A stretch of DNA of 64,000 bases from Ahrensia sp. R2A130 (GCF_000179775.1 NZ_AEEB01000017.1:248001-312000), one strand, 5' to 3'; positions 53,695-62,063 are shown, numbered from the stretch's first letter. The notes: a model not told the origin generated them from the sequence alone. A program made the numbers and translations.

Positions 53695-54088
53695 GGTGCA
53701 AACCCCCGGGCGCAGAGCCCGTTGCCGGGCCCGTATTATCAAACTTCACTATGCCCCCATGCCGCAAGCGGCTGTGAGGCATGCCGCCTGCTGGCAGCAA
53801 GATATGCGGTCACCAGCCTGTATCAGGGCCGAAGTGCCGGTCGTCATCCCCGCAATGTGCTGGGCCGCCATCAGGTGGTGCGGTGTCGCTTATGCCACGT
53901 CGGGCTGTGCATACACCATCGCATGATGACGCACTGCTTTTAACCGATGGCGACGGGTCATGCAATATGGGTAAGCAACACTGTCCTATTTCTGGGGATA
54001 GATGCTTGGCGACTGTCTCGACAAACCATCGGTGCAGAATACGCCGTTTTTAGTGCCGATCGCCCGTTTTGACTGCGTTGCGACCACG
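53695..54088. other. Intergenic region upstream of gltB and downstream of hsp20
   Basis: About 394 bp lacking a convincing gene. Open frames on both strands are short and compositionally random. It must contain the gltB promoter on the minus strand, but I cannot identify a sigma-70 or NtrC-type element with confidence. A GCCGC/GCGGC near-hairpin lies near 53762-53773. Confidence 0.5.
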
Positions 54089-54118
54089 AAAAAGGGCGCC
54101 CGCATACACGAGCGCCCT
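54089..54118 (-). terminator. Terminator downstream of hsp20
   Basis: On the minus strand AGGGCGC pairs with GCGCCCT across a 12-base loop, followed by TTTTT (54092 down to 54088). It lies about 42 bp beyond the hsp20 stop at 54161. Confidence 0.85.
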
Positions 54119-54160
54119 CCGATCAGGCTCGAACCATCCGCGACGATGCGCGCGGCTGAC

Positions 54161-54634
54161 CTACTTTTTCTTTTCAGCTTTCGCTTCGATCTGCTTCGCT
54201 TTTTCATCCGCACCGCCGATGGCGATCTTACGCGCCTTCATGGCTTCGGGAATCTCGCGCACGAGGTCGATGTGCAGCAGTCCGTTTTTTAGATGCGCGT
54301 CGCGCACTTCCACATGGTCGGCCAGCTGGAAGCGGCGTTCGAAGTTGCGCGCGGCGATGCCGCGAAACAGCATTTCGGTTTCACTCTCGTCAGGCTTGGC
54401 CTGGTTGCCCTTGACCAAAAGGGCGTGCTGCTTGGCTTCGATTTCCAAATCGTCTTCGCCGAAACCGGCAACCGCCATGGAAATGCGGTACTCGTTCTCG
54501 CTACGCCGTTCGATATTATAAGGCGGGTAGGCGGGAGACGATTGCTCCGGCTGGCCCATGGAATCGAGCAGGCTGAACAGGCGGTCGAAACCGACGGTGG
54601 AGCGGTAAAGGGGGCTGAAATCTACGTGTCGCAT
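54161..54634 (-). CDS. Small heat-shock protein (Hsp20/alpha-crystallin, IbpA-like)
   Basis: 157 residues from the ATG at 54634 (MRHVDFSPLYRSTVGFDRLF), an N-terminus nearly invariant in IbpA-class proteins. The alpha-crystallin domain covers residues about 45-135: YNIERRSENEYRISMAVAGFGEDDLEIEAKQHALLVKG, RNFERRFQLADHVEV, GLLHIDLVREIPE. The tail is Lys-rich (KQIEAKAEKKK), and the A-x-x-I-x-I motif is replaced by KARKIAIGG. It holds unfolding proteins for refolding during heat stress. Its transcript has a RpoH-type promoter and a ROSE-like 5' leader, so it is heat-induced at two levels. The longer frame to 54673 overlaps that leader and is rejected as a start. Confidence 0.93.
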   Translation of the reverse strand: MRHVDFSPLYRSTVGFDRLFSLLDSMGQPEQSSPAYPPYNIERRSENEYRISMAVAGFGEDDLEIEAKQHALLVKGNQAKPDESETEMLFRGIAARNFERRFQLADHVEVRDAHLKNGLLHIDLVREIPEAMKARKIAIGGADEKAKQIEAKAEKKK

Positions 54635-54704
54635 GAGGTATCCTCTTTCTGAGCGATATATGACGACCATCACGAACCTCGAAAACCTCCAGATGGCAGG
54701 TTTT
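54635..54704 (-). promoter_or_regulatory. ROSE-type RNA thermometer in the hsp20 5' leader
   Basis: On the minus strand the ribosome site GAGGATA (54639-54645) pairs with TATCGCTC (54651-54658) across an AGAAA loop, giving seven base pairs with a single bulged G inside TCGCT. This matches the U(U/C)GCU signature of ROSE thermometers, where the extra G opposite the Shine-Dalgarno makes the helix heat-labile. A second hairpin upstream (AAAACCT/AGGTTTT at 54682-54704) fits the multi-stem ROSE layout. Leader length from the predicted promoter is about 115 bases, also in the usual range. Confidence 0.8.
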
Positions 54705-54757
54705 CATTTCAGGCTCGCATATGGTGCAGACCCGGTGTTTCGGCGTCTGTAGATTAG

Positions 54758-54785
54758 ATTTAAGGCTTCCAAACCGACCTTCAAG
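54758..54785 (-). promoter_or_regulatory. RpoH (sigma-32) promoter of hsp20
   Basis: Reading the minus strand, CTTGAA (54785-54780) serves as -35 and CTTAAAT (54764-54758) as -10, with 17 bases between CTTG and CTTAAAT. The alphaproteobacterial RpoH consensus is CTTG-N17/18-CYTATNT, matched at all but one position. Transcription would start near 54750. Confidence 0.75.
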
Positions 54786-54851
54786 ACCTGTGCCGGGTAA
54801 GTGATGCCGAATCCGCTTGAGGCGAGAGCCACCACCGGCTAGCACCCTGCA

Positions 54852-55886
54852 ATGTCTATGAAACCGCAGCACGCTTCAGATCTGTTCAGCCTCACCGGCG
54901 ATGATGATGCTCAGCTATATTCCATCATCGACAATCCCGCTCCCGACGGGGCGACTATCGGTTGGCTGGAAACATCCGATGGCGTGAAACTGCGCTATGC
55001 GCGGTGGGAAACACTGGTACGGCCTTCCAAAGGCACTATCGTCATTCTTCACGGGCGGTCGGAGACAATTGAGAAGTACTTTGAGACGATCACCGACTTC
55101 AGGTCGCGCGGTTTTGGCGTTTTGGCTTACGATATGCGTGGGCAGGGGGCTTCTTCGCGTATGACGGGCGATCGCAAAAAAGGCCACGTGGATTCCTTTG
55201 CGCACCATGCGGCCGATCTTGAACAACTTATGGAAGAAGTCGCGCTCCCCGATTGCAAGCCGCCCTATTTCGCAATCGGGCATTCGAGCGGTGCTCTCGT
55301 GGCCCTTCTGGCGGCCCCGCGGCTGGGCAACCGTTTGCAGCGGATGGTTCTTCTGGCACCGCTTCTGGGACTGACTAAAATTCCCATCTCTCAGACCCTG
55401 CTGCGGCGGGTCACCGGTCTACTCAACTTCCTTGGGCTAGGCCGTGCCTATATCGGTGGCAGCGGCACCCGCGTGCCCAACAAAACCTTCATCGGCAACA
55501 AATTGACATCCGACACCGCCCGTTTCGAGAGAAATCGCGCAATTCTGGATCGTTACCCCGATCTGGCCATTCACGGTCCGACAATCGGTTGGGTTCACGC
55601 GGCTTGCTTGGCCATGCAACGGGTTACAGCAACCGGCTACACCAACCGCATTACGATACCAACGCTGTTCATCGCGGCAGGTAACGATGAGGTTGTGGAT
55701 TCGAGGCTGATCGAACGATTGGGTGATGGCATGCGCTCGGGTGCTTTTATAACCGTATCTGGTGCAAAGCATGAGGTGCTGCAGGAGCGCGATGTTTTCC
55801 GCGAGCAGATGTTGGCCGCGTTCGATGCATTTATTCCTGGGACCCAGCCGGGCAGCAGCGTGTCTTTGGAAAAGACCAAAGGCTAA
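54852..55886 (+). CDS. Alpha/beta hydrolase, lysophospholipase-like (PldB)
   Basis: 344 residues, soluble. The nucleophile elbow is FAIGHSSGALVALL (about residue 143), preceded by IVILHGRSETIEKYFETI (oxyanion region) and LAYDMRGQGASSR. The Asp and His of the triad are probably in AGNDEVVDSRLIERLG and GAKHEVLQERD. This is the monoglyceride lipase/lysophospholipase L2 group, which removes an acyl chain from lysophospholipids or monoglycerides. It faces away from hsp20 across 217 bp and overlaps the stop of convergent hisN by 4 bp. Confidence 0.9.
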   Translation: MSMKPQHASDLFSLTGDDDAQLYSIIDNPAPDGATIGWLETSDGVKLRYARWETLVRPSKGTIVILHGRSETIEKYFETITDFRSRGFGVLAYDMRGQGASSRMTGDRKKGHVDSFAHHAADLEQLMEEVALPDCKPPYFAIGHSSGALVALLAAPRLGNRLQRMVLLAPLLGLTKIPISQTLLRRVTGLLNFLGLGRAYIGGSGTRVPNKTFIGNKLTSDTARFERNRAILDRYPDLAIHGPTIGWVHAACLAMQRVTATGYTNRITIPTLFIAAGNDEVVDSRLIERLGDGMRSGAFITVSGAKHEVLQERDVFREQMLAAFDAFIPGTQPGSSVSLEKTKG

Positions 55887-56656
55887 CCGTTCAAGACGGC
55901 CATCGCCTCATTGTGCACTGTTTCGCTAGCTGCTGCGAGAACACTTCCGCCCTGTGACGGGTCTCCACCATCCCACGCTGTCACGGTAGCGCCTGCCATT
56001 TTCATGATGGGGATGAGGGCAGCGATATCGTAGATATTCAGGCCATTTTCAATCACGAGATCGACATGGCCGGCAGCCAACAGGCCATAAGCCGTGCAGT
56101 CGCAGCCGTAGCGGAAAAGTTTCACCTTCTGCTCCACATTCTCGTAGCGCGTGCCATTGAGAAGATGCGGAGAGGTCGTCATCAAAATCGCCTCGGCGAG
56201 CGTTGTGACGTTGCTCACCTGATTTTCGATTTTTGTGCCGAACCTGTCCTGCAAAAGGCTTTTGCCGCCGGTTGCAATGTGTCGGTCGCCCGTAAACGGC
56301 TGGTCCATGGCCCCCGCGATTGGCCTGCGGTCATCATATAACCCGATCAACGTTCCCCATACCGGAAGTCCGGAAATGAAAGCGCGTGTGCCGTCCACAG
56401 GGTCGAGAATCCATGTGTAATCGCTAGAGCCTTCAACCGGATCAAACTCCTCGCCGATAATAGAATCATCTGGGCGACGCATCGCCAGAACATCGCGTAT
56501 GGCTCGTTCCGCCTCGCGATCGGCCTCCGTCACAGGGTCGAACCCGTCGGCCTCTTTGTTGTCTATGCTTAGCCGTTGGCGGAAGCGGGGCAGTGTCTCG
56601 CGTGCCGCCACATCGCATAACTCGTGAAGCAGGGCCTTGATCTCAGCGTCGGTCAT
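55883..56656 (-). CDS. hisN: Histidinol-phosphatase, inositol-monophosphatase family
   Basis: 257 residues from the ATG at 56656 (MTDAEIKALLHELCDVAARETLPRF). The metal-binding motifs are GEEFDPVEG, ILDPVDGTRAFISG and the C-terminal IYDIAALIPIMKMAGATVTAWDGG. These residues and the context, just after an N-formylglutamate amidohydrolase gene as in many Rhizobiales, match HisN proteins that dephosphorylate histidinol phosphate. It begins inside the stop of the amidohydrolase gene (ATGA), so the two are translated together. The longer frame to 56737 overlaps that gene. A general inositol-phosphatase role is the alternative. Confidence 0.88.
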   Translation of the reverse strand: MTDAEIKALLHELCDVAARETLPRFRQRLSIDNKEADGFDPVTEADREAERAIRDVLAMRRPDDSIIGEEFDPVEGSSDYTWILDPVDGTRAFISGLPVWGTLIGLYDDRRPIAGAMDQPFTGDRHIATGGKSLLQDRFGTKIENQVSNVTTLAEAILMTTSPHLLNGTRYENVEQKVKLFRYGCDCTAYGLLAAGHVDLVIENGLNIYDIAALIPIMKMAGATVTAWDGGDPSQGGSVLAAASETVHNEAMAVLNG

Positions 56657-57573
56657 TCTGCAGCCAATCGCTGGGCTGGCAGTTCCGCATCGGGGATCGC
56701 GATAAGTTGGGCCATGACCTTGTCGATATCTCCGCACAGCGCAGGGAACCCGTCGGTCAATTCCAAATCCCGCTCATTCATATACAGGGCGCGATTGATC
56801 TCGATCTGGACCGCATGAAGCCCCTTCGCCGGCCGACCGTAGTGCTCAGTTATGAAGCCGCCCGCGTAGGGTTTGTTGCGGACGACCGAATAACCCAGAT
56901 CGCTGAACCCTTGCATGATCTGGCGAGAAATCTCGCCGTTACACGCCGTACCATAGCGATCGCCCACAATGATGTCTGGCCTTGATGCCCGGTTCGCATG
57001 GTTTTGAACCGGCTGGGCGGATGGCATCGAGTGGCAATCCACCAGAACCGCAAACCCGAACTCCACAGCCGTTTGAGCCATCATCCGCCTGAGAGCATCA
57101 TGGTAGGGCCTGTAGACAGCGTTCACCCGCTCCAACCCTTGGTCGAGCGTGGGCGGATTTTCGTAGATCGGTAGATTTTCAGAAATCAGGCGTGGGATGG
57201 TGCCCAAGCCTCCTCCAACGCGCAGCGAATGCACATTGGCGTGGCCGGGCAGTCTTTCGCGAAAAAGTTTCGGATCGAGTTCGTAAGGCTCGCGGTTCAC
57301 ATCCAGCCAAGCGCGGGGGAAGCGGGCCCGTAAAAGCGGAGCGCCCAAGGCCACAACACCGGAAAAGAGGCGGTCGACGGCAAGATCTTCGGAACGCCGC
57401 AGATCCAATGCCGACAATCGGGATGCCGCGAGAAAGTTGGGCGGATAATAATCTCCGCTATGGGGAGAGTTGAAGACGAAAGGCACCCGCTGTTGCGCCG
57501 GGCGTTCGACCAGAAATGGCGGATTGGTTTCCGCGTGGAATCCGGCAGGTAGGTCTTCGGTGAATGTCATCAT
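56653..57573 (-). CDS. N-formylglutamate amidohydrolase family protein
   Basis: 306 residues. The family block near residue 30 is VPFVFNSPHSGDYYPPNFLA with the conserved metal-ligand His; later blocks are DVNREPYELDPKLF, VLVDCHSMPSAQPV and GLHAVQIEINRALYMNE. Enzymes of the group hydrolyse N-formyl-L-glutamate in histidine breakdown, or related acyl-amino acids. Its start ATG is at 57573. No other hut genes are nearby, and hisN overlaps its end by 4 bp, so the original histidine role may be replaced by a housekeeping function. It is divergent from cpdR. Confidence 0.9.
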   Translation of the reverse strand: MMTFTEDLPAGFHAETNPPFLVERPAQQRVPFVFNSPHSGDYYPPNFLAASRLSALDLRRSEDLAVDRLFSGVVALGAPLLRARFPRAWLDVNREPYELDPKLFRERLPGHANVHSLRVGGGLGTIPRLISENLPIYENPPTLDQGLERVNAVYRPYHDALRRMMAQTAVEFGFAVLVDCHSMPSAQPVQNHANRASRPDIIVGDRYGTACNGEISRQIMQGFSDLGYSVVRNKPYAGGFITEHYGRPAKGLHAVQIEINRALYMNERDLELTDGFPALCGDIDKVMAQLIAIPDAELPAQRLAAE

Positions 57574-57773
57574 TGCCTTGATGGTACGACGTGAAAGGCC
57601 ATATTCGCATGCCGCAACCGTGTCAGGCGTCCCGCACGCTGTCTAGACCGAGCCGATGCGGCCGATATGTAATGGCTCCGTAATTCATCCGATATTTACC
57701 GCATCGCTGTTTGGTCTGCTATGGAACAGTGATGGACGCTTCAAGAGTGGCCACCGGGGAATGGAGTGACGCA

Positions 57774-58133
57774 ATGGACAAGATCCTGCTGGCTGAAGAC
57801 GACAATGATATGCGCCGGTTTCTCGCGCGCGCACTTGCCAATGCTGGTTATGACGTCATCTCCTACGATAATGGTGCCAGCGCCTACGAGCGTTTGCGCG
57901 AAGAGCCCTTTACGCTGCTTCTGACCGATATCGTGATGCCGGAGATGGATGGTATTGAACTTGCGCGGCGCGCAACCGAGCTAGACCCTGACCTTAAAGT
58001 TATGTTTATCACCGGTTTTGCTGCCGTAGCTCTCAACGCGGAAAGTGATGCACCCAAAGACGCCAAGGTGTTGTCAAAGCCCTTCCACCTGCGTGACCTC
58101 GTCAACGAGGTCGAGAAAATGTTGGCGGCCTAA
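57774..58133 (+). CDS. cpdR: Response regulator CpdR
   Basis: A stand-alone 119-residue receiver domain (MDKILLAEDDNDMRRFLARAL). The acid pocket is EDD at residues 8-10, the phosphorylated Asp is in LLLTDIVMPEMDGIEL (about 50), Thr in MFITGFAAVAL and Lys in VLSKPFHLRDLV. The C-terminus VNEVEKMLAA matches rhizobial CpdR. In Caulobacter and rhizobia, unphosphorylated CpdR sends ClpXP to degrade cell-cycle proteins, including CtrA. I chose the ATG at 57774; the frame upstream to 57711 adds residues not found in the family. It stands alone between divergent N-formylglutamate amidohydrolase and the tRNA gene. Confidence 0.95.
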   Translation: MDKILLAEDDNDMRRFLARALANAGYDVISYDNGASAYERLREEPFTLLLTDIVMPEMDGIELARRATELDPDLKVMFITGFAAVALNAESDAPKDAKVLSKPFHLRDLVNEVEKMLAA

Positions 58134-58284
58134 TGAAGCCAGCCACGGATAACATCTAATCTTGCCATTTTCCCGTCCTTGATCGTCTTGACGGCCTCGG
58201 GCTTTCATGGTCTAGGACGCATCGCTGCAGGCTTAAGCTTTCAGCATCCCGAACTCCGGATATCTCCGGACCGTTCATGGTAAC

Positions 58285-58359
58285 GGGCGATTAGCTCAGC
58301 GGGAGAGCACTACATTGACATTGTAGGGGTCACTGGTTCAATCCCAGTATCGCCCACCA
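58285..58359 (+). tRNA. tRNA-Val(GAC)
   Basis: The acceptor stem GGGCGAT pairs with ATCGCCC, the D arm is GCTCAGCGGGAGAGC, the anticodon stem CTACA/TGTAG carries loop TTGACAT with anticodon GAC, the T arm is ACTGG-TTCAATC-CCAGT, and the 3' CCA is encoded. All stems are fully paired. The decoded codons are GUC (and GUU). No terminator or second tRNA follows. Confidence 0.97.
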
Positions 58360-58736
58360 TTCCATTGCGACATGGTTCCAGAGGCCTGAAATGGGTTCGA
58401 ATTTTGGATTGTTGATACCGTCTTCTCAGCAGAACGGCGAAATTGAAGTCTCATTTTTCAGAGCTTGTGAAGACTAGTTTTCCCAATTCCGTAATGGCTT
58501 TAGTAGGCCTGACTTTCCTGAAGCTGACTTTTCAAGTCTCAGTTTTTGGCGATGCGAGGTTTTGGGTCCAGTTTTATGGTCTGAACCCTAAACTACAATG
58601 ATTCTGGCACCCCTGGCGAATTGACACGCGTCAACGATGCCGCCTAGCCTCCTCCCCGCAAGATCGATGCCTTTCGACAACGGCAGGCACGCCGCTTCAA
58701 ATATCGTCACTGACGATGAATTCCCGGGAGAACTTT
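58360..58736. other. Intergenic region between tRNA-Val and the NMT1/taurine-type ABC binding protein
   Basis: About 377 bp without a coding frame. It is visibly more AT-rich than flanking genes, with several short runs of T following GTCTCA or CAGTCT-like segments (58457-58547). A TTGAC/GTCAA dyad lies at 58621-58634 and a small CGTCACTGACG hairpin at 58705-58715, before the ribosome site GGGAG. No remnant attachment site or integrase is visible despite the tRNA. Confidence 0.5.
58621..58634 (+). promoter_or_regulatory. TTGAC/GTCAA dyad, possible operator and -35 of the ABC operon
   Basis: TTGACACGCGTCAA has exact 5-bp arms around ACGC, and its left arm TTGACA is a consensus -35. It sits 103 bp before the binding-protein start. 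The matching -10 (about TAGCCT) is poor, so the promoter reading is weak. Confidence 0.35.
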
Positions 58737-59741
58737 ATGAAAACTATGATCAAATCCGTATTGGCAGCTAGCATCGTCGCTATGTCCGCCACCACCGCGA
58801 TGGCTGATGCCCACGTCAAAGAACTCGTCGTCGGCTACTTCCTCGAATGGCCAACCCCGAACCAGTACGCTCAGGCCAACGAGCTGTATGAAAAAGAGCT
58901 GGGTATTCCGGTCAAATGGGTGTCCTTCGACGCTGGCACCGCAATGTCCGCCGCTATGGCTTCCGGCGACGTGCAGATTTCCTTCTCGCAGGGCGTGACA
59001 CCATTCCTCGTCGCAACCGCTGCTGGTCAGGATCTTCAGGCTGTCGACATCGCCGTGTCCTACTCCGACAACGACAACTGCGTTGTTCGTTCCGAGCTGG
59101 AAGTGAACAAAGAGAACGCTGCTGAGAAACTCAAAGGCAAAAAAGTCGCTGTGCCATTGGGCACCGCTGCTCACTCCGGCTTCCTCGCCCAGATTGCCTA
59201 TCTCGGCATCAACGAAGCTGACCTGAACATCGTCGACATGTCGCCTTCCGATTCTTCCGCTGCGTTCGCGCAGCCAAGTACCGATCTCGCAATGGTTTGC
59301 GGTTGGGGTGGCTCACTTCGCAAGATGAAAGAGCACGGCAACCCGATCATCGAAGGCGCTGAAAAAGAGAAGGTCGTCGGCAAAGTGTTCGACATCACGT
59401 CCGTTCCTTCCGCATTCGCTGAAGAAAATCCAAAGCTGCTTGCCAAGTTCCTGAAGGTCACCGCCGACATGAACGCGCAGTACGCCAAGGATTCCGGCCC
59501 GATGATGGAATCCATCTCGAAAGCTGCCGGCATGGACATGGAAGGCACAACGGCTGTCATCAAGACATTCGTGTTCCCGACACTCGACGAACAGCTTTCC
59601 GACGAATGGATGGGCAAAACGGTCGCCGAATACCTGACCGCAGCTGCTGCCAAGCTCGAAGAAGGTGGCAAGATCAAAGCGCTGTCCGACTACTCCGCGC
59701 TGGTCAACACCGGTCCGCTTAAAGCCGCAGCAGGCATGTAA
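58737..59741 (+). CDS. ABC transporter substrate-binding protein, taurine/NMT1 type
   Basis: 334 residues. Signal peptide MKTMIKSVLAASIVAMSATTAMA with cleavage after AMA. The mature protein follows the SsuA/TauA/NMT1 fold: VVGYFLEWPTPNQYAQANEL, DVQISFSQGVTPFLVATAAGQDLQAV, LKGKKVAVPLGTAAHSGFLAQIAYLGI and AMVCGWGGSLRKM. The YSDNDNCVV and FVFPTLDEQLSDEWMG segments are those of marine alphaproteobacterial proteins annotated as taurine-binding, so taurine or another sulfonate is the first guess. The ATG at 58737 has a GGGAG six bases upstream. A stem-loop follows before the ATPase gene. Confidence 0.88.
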   Translation: MKTMIKSVLAASIVAMSATTAMADAHVKELVVGYFLEWPTPNQYAQANELYEKELGIPVKWVSFDAGTAMSAAMASGDVQISFSQGVTPFLVATAAGQDLQAVDIAVSYSDNDNCVVRSELEVNKENAAEKLKGKKVAVPLGTAAHSGFLAQIAYLGINEADLNIVDMSPSDSSAAFAQPSTDLAMVCGWGGSLRKMKEHGNPIIEGAEKEKVVGKVFDITSVPSAFAEENPKLLAKFLKVTADMNAQYAKDSGPMMESISKAAGMDMEGTTAVIKTFVFPTLDEQLSDEWMGKTVAEYLTAAAAKLEEGGKIKALSDYSALVNTGPLKAAAGM

Positions 59742-59761
59742 GCTGACTGACTGAATGAGAT

Positions 59762-59787
59762 GGCGCGGTGGCAATCGTCACCGCGCC
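59762..59787 (+). terminator. Stem-loop downstream of the taurine-type binding-protein gene
   Basis: GGCGCGGTG (59762-59770) pairs perfectly with CACCGCGCC (59779-59787) around an 8-base loop, 20 bp after the stop. Only CTTGTTCG follows, without a T-run, so partial attenuation or 3'-end protection of the binding-protein message is more likely than full termination. Confidence 0.65.
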
Positions 59788-59873
59788 CTTGTTCGTCCCT
59801 GAATGGTGGGGCGGGGAATTTCCCAAATCGACCATTCGATTTTTCTGCAAGGACCAGCGTGGGGGATTGCACC

Positions 59874-60677
59874 ATGTCCGGGCTTATTATCGACGACATT
59901 TCCATGACATTCGAACTGCCAGCAGGCGGTTCCGTCCACGCGTTGAAAAACGTCTCGCTCGACATCAAGGAAGGCGAGTTGCTCGCTGTCCTCGGTCCAT
60001 CGGGTTGTGGTAAAACCACCCTGCTGAACATCCTAGCCGGTTTCCTTGCGCCCACAGGTGGCCAGATCGAGCTTAATGGAGACCGCGTCGTCGGACCAAG
60101 TTCCGAACGCGGTATGGTGTTCCAGCAGGGCGCGCTGTTCGAGTGGATGAACGTTTCCAAGAACATCGGTTTTGGTCCTGCCATGAAGGGCACGCCGCAA
60201 GCCGAGATCGACAAGCGCGTTACCGAACTTTTGGGCATCGTTGGCCTGCAGGATTTCGGCGAAAAAATGATCTATGAATTGTCCGGCGGTATGCAGCAGC
60301 GCGTGGCCTTGGCCCGCTGTTTGGCAAACGACCCCGACGTGATCTTGATGGATGAACCGCTGGGCGCGCTCGATGCGCTGACCCGCGAAAAGATGCAGAG
60401 CCTCGTGCTCGATATCTGGAAGAAAACCGGCAAGACCATCATCCTCATCACCCACTCGGTGGAAGAGGCTCTTCTTCTTGGAGAGCGACTTCTGGTCATG
60501 GCGCCAAGGCCCGGCCGTATCCATAAAGAATACAGACTGCCATTTGCCGAAATGGGCGTTGGCGCAGACCTCCGCGAGGTCAAACGCGACAAGAAATTCG
60601 GCCCCACCCGCGATGAAATCCTCAACATGATCTGGGACATGGAAGAGGAAATCATGGGTCGTACGGAAACCGCCTAA
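59874..60677 (+). CDS. ABC transporter ATP-binding protein (TauB/SsuB-like)
   Basis: 267 residues from the ATG at 59874, which has GGGGGAT upstream. Walker A is GPSGCGKTTLLNILAGF, the signature is YELSGGMQQRVALARCLA, Walker B is VILMDEPLGALDALTRE, and the switch His is in LITHSVEEALLLGERLLVMAPRPG. MIWDMEEEIMG near the end is common in this branch. It energises import together with the permease that starts 54 bp downstream. The open frame runs back to 59760, but that part overlaps the stem-loop region and has no good start. Confidence 0.95.
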   Translation: MSGLIIDDISMTFELPAGGSVHALKNVSLDIKEGELLAVLGPSGCGKTTLLNILAGFLAPTGGQIELNGDRVVGPSSERGMVFQQGALFEWMNVSKNIGFGPAMKGTPQAEIDKRVTELLGIVGLQDFGEKMIYELSGGMQQRVALARCLANDPDVILMDEPLGALDALTREKMQSLVLDIWKKTGKTIILITHSVEEALLLGERLLVMAPRPGRIHKEYRLPFAEMGVGADLREVKRDKKFGPTRDEILNMIWDMEEEIMGRTETA

Positions 60678-60731
60678 CCGCGAGCCGATCTCCAAGAGAG
60701 AGCGGAAAAAGACGAAGTAGGGATTACGATT

Positions 60732-62063
60732 ATGGGTGCAGAGCTGCTCGATACACTATTGGTCACCATCAAGATGGTTGGTGGCATTTTCGTCATTTTT
60801 GGCGTGTTTCTCGGCGTCAGTGCCGCAGTGTTTTTCCTCTGGAACCTGTTTTCAGGCAACAAGAAAGACGACAAAGGCTACACCAGCTTGAAAACTGTTA
60901 CCTTCGGCGATGAAAGTGCGGTGACGGCAAACAGACTGGCCTCGATTGCTGGTGTGGTGACAGTGTTCCTGATCTGGAGCATCGCCACCGGTTCTTCGCT
61001 GCTGCCATTCAGCCTGCCAAAACCGTTCACCGGTATCTCGCAGTTTCAATACACAGCAATGAACGCCGCCGGTCAGACGGACACAGGCAGCGTTGCGGTG
61101 AATGTCTTCGTTTTCGGTTCGGAAAACAGTTCCGCACCGGAAGCACCAGCCAAGACCGGCTCCGGCTTCACGCAAAACGATACGGTCGCCGTTCCTGAAC
61201 GCCGCCGTAAGATCGTGCGCGTCACCAACAACGACGAGGGCGGTTCCGAAGAGGGCTACAAGGTCACGGAAGTGAACGGCCAGCCCATCGCGCCCGGCCA
61301 ATCCGTGCCATTCGATGGCGGCCAGGTCGCCATGCTGGCTTCCGGTTCTCTACAGGTTCGCCCCTCCGGCGGCATGACCATGGAGGCGCTTTATCTACCG
61401 CCGCCTGAGCAGGTTTGGACCCGATTCCTAGATCTCAATGCGAACGGCTACCAAGGCGTCGGCCTTTGGGAAAACGTCATGTGGTCGCTCATCCGCGTTG
61501 TCATCGGCTTCGCGCTGGGGTGCTTGTTCGGTATTCCTTTGGGCTTCGCCATGGGCCTGAATTCGTGGCTTCGCGGCTGGTTCGACCCAATCGTTGAGTT
61601 CATGCGCCCCGTGCCGCCATTGGCGCTTATTCCGCTGGTCATCATCTGGTTCGGTATCGGTGAGCAAGGCAAAATCAGCCTGCTGTTCCTCGCAGCCTTG
61701 TGGATCATGACCATCGGTGCGCGCGCTGGCGTGTCGGGTGTGAACATCTCGAAGGTCCACGCCGCTTACTCGTTGGGCGCTACGAAACCGCAAATCCTGT
61801 CCAAGGTGATTTTGCCCAACTCGTTGCCGGAAATCTTCACCGCAGCCCGTGTCGCCATGGGCGTCTGTTGGGGCACGGTGGTTGCAGCCGAATTGGTTGC
61901 GGCTGAAAAAGGCGCGGGCAAAATGATCATCGCGGCCTCCAAGTTCCAGCTCACCGATATCGTGCTCATCGGCATCATCATCATCGGCGTCATCGGCTAC
62001 GGCATCGACGTGTTGATGCGCATGGCTGAGAACAAGCTGGTTCCGTGGAAAGGTCGCGGCTGA
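60732..62063 (+). CDS. ABC transporter permease (TauC/SsuC-like) with a large periplasmic insertion
   Basis: 443 residues, about 170 more than TauC. The C-terminal 230 are a normal permease with LRGWFDPIVEFMRPVPPLALIPL and the EAA loop-like VNISKVHAAYSLGATKPQILSKVILPNSLPEIF. Before it come an extra N-terminal membrane segment (about 10-37) and the usual first helix (ASIAGVVTVFLIWSIATGS). Between that helix and the conserved LPPPEQVW motif lies a hydrophilic insertion of about 120 residues with a beta-like, Gly/Ser/Val-rich sequence (SVAVNVFVFGSEN, RRRKIVRVTNNDEGG). It lies 54 bp after the ATPase and ends the operon. Confidence 0.9.
   Translation: MGAELLDTLLVTIKMVGGIFVIFGVFLGVSAAVFFLWNLFSGNKKDDKGYTSLKTVTFGDESAVTANRLASIAGVVTVFLIWSIATGSSLLPFSLPKPFTGISQFQYTAMNAAGQTDTGSVAVNVFVFGSENSSAPEAPAKTGSGFTQNDTVAVPERRRKIVRVTNNDEGGSEEGYKVTEVNGQPIAPGQSVPFDGGQVAMLASGSLQVRPSGGMTMEALYLPPPEQVWTRFLDLNANGYQGVGLWENVMWSLIRVVIGFALGCLFGIPLGFAMGLNSWLRGWFDPIVEFMRPVPPLALIPLVIIWFGIGEQGKISLLFLAALWIMTIGARAGVSGVNISKVHAAYSLGATKPQILSKVILPNSLPEIFTAARVAMGVCWGTVVAAELVAAEKGAGKMIIAASKFQLTDIVLIGIIIIGVIGYGIDVLMRMAENKLVPWKGRG

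Noticed and set aside
51679..53943. 754-codon open frame on the plus strand opposite gltB
   Set aside because: It runs antisense to the well-conserved gltB coding sequence, has no recognisable domain, and its length follows from codon bias of the gene on the other strand.
53781..54053. 90-codon frame upstream of gltB on the plus strand
   Set aside because: Composition is random, there is no ribosome site and no conserved pattern.
58285..58736. tRNA-Val as an attachment site for an integrated element
   Set aside because: No integrase gene and no direct repeat of the tRNA 3' end are present in the window.
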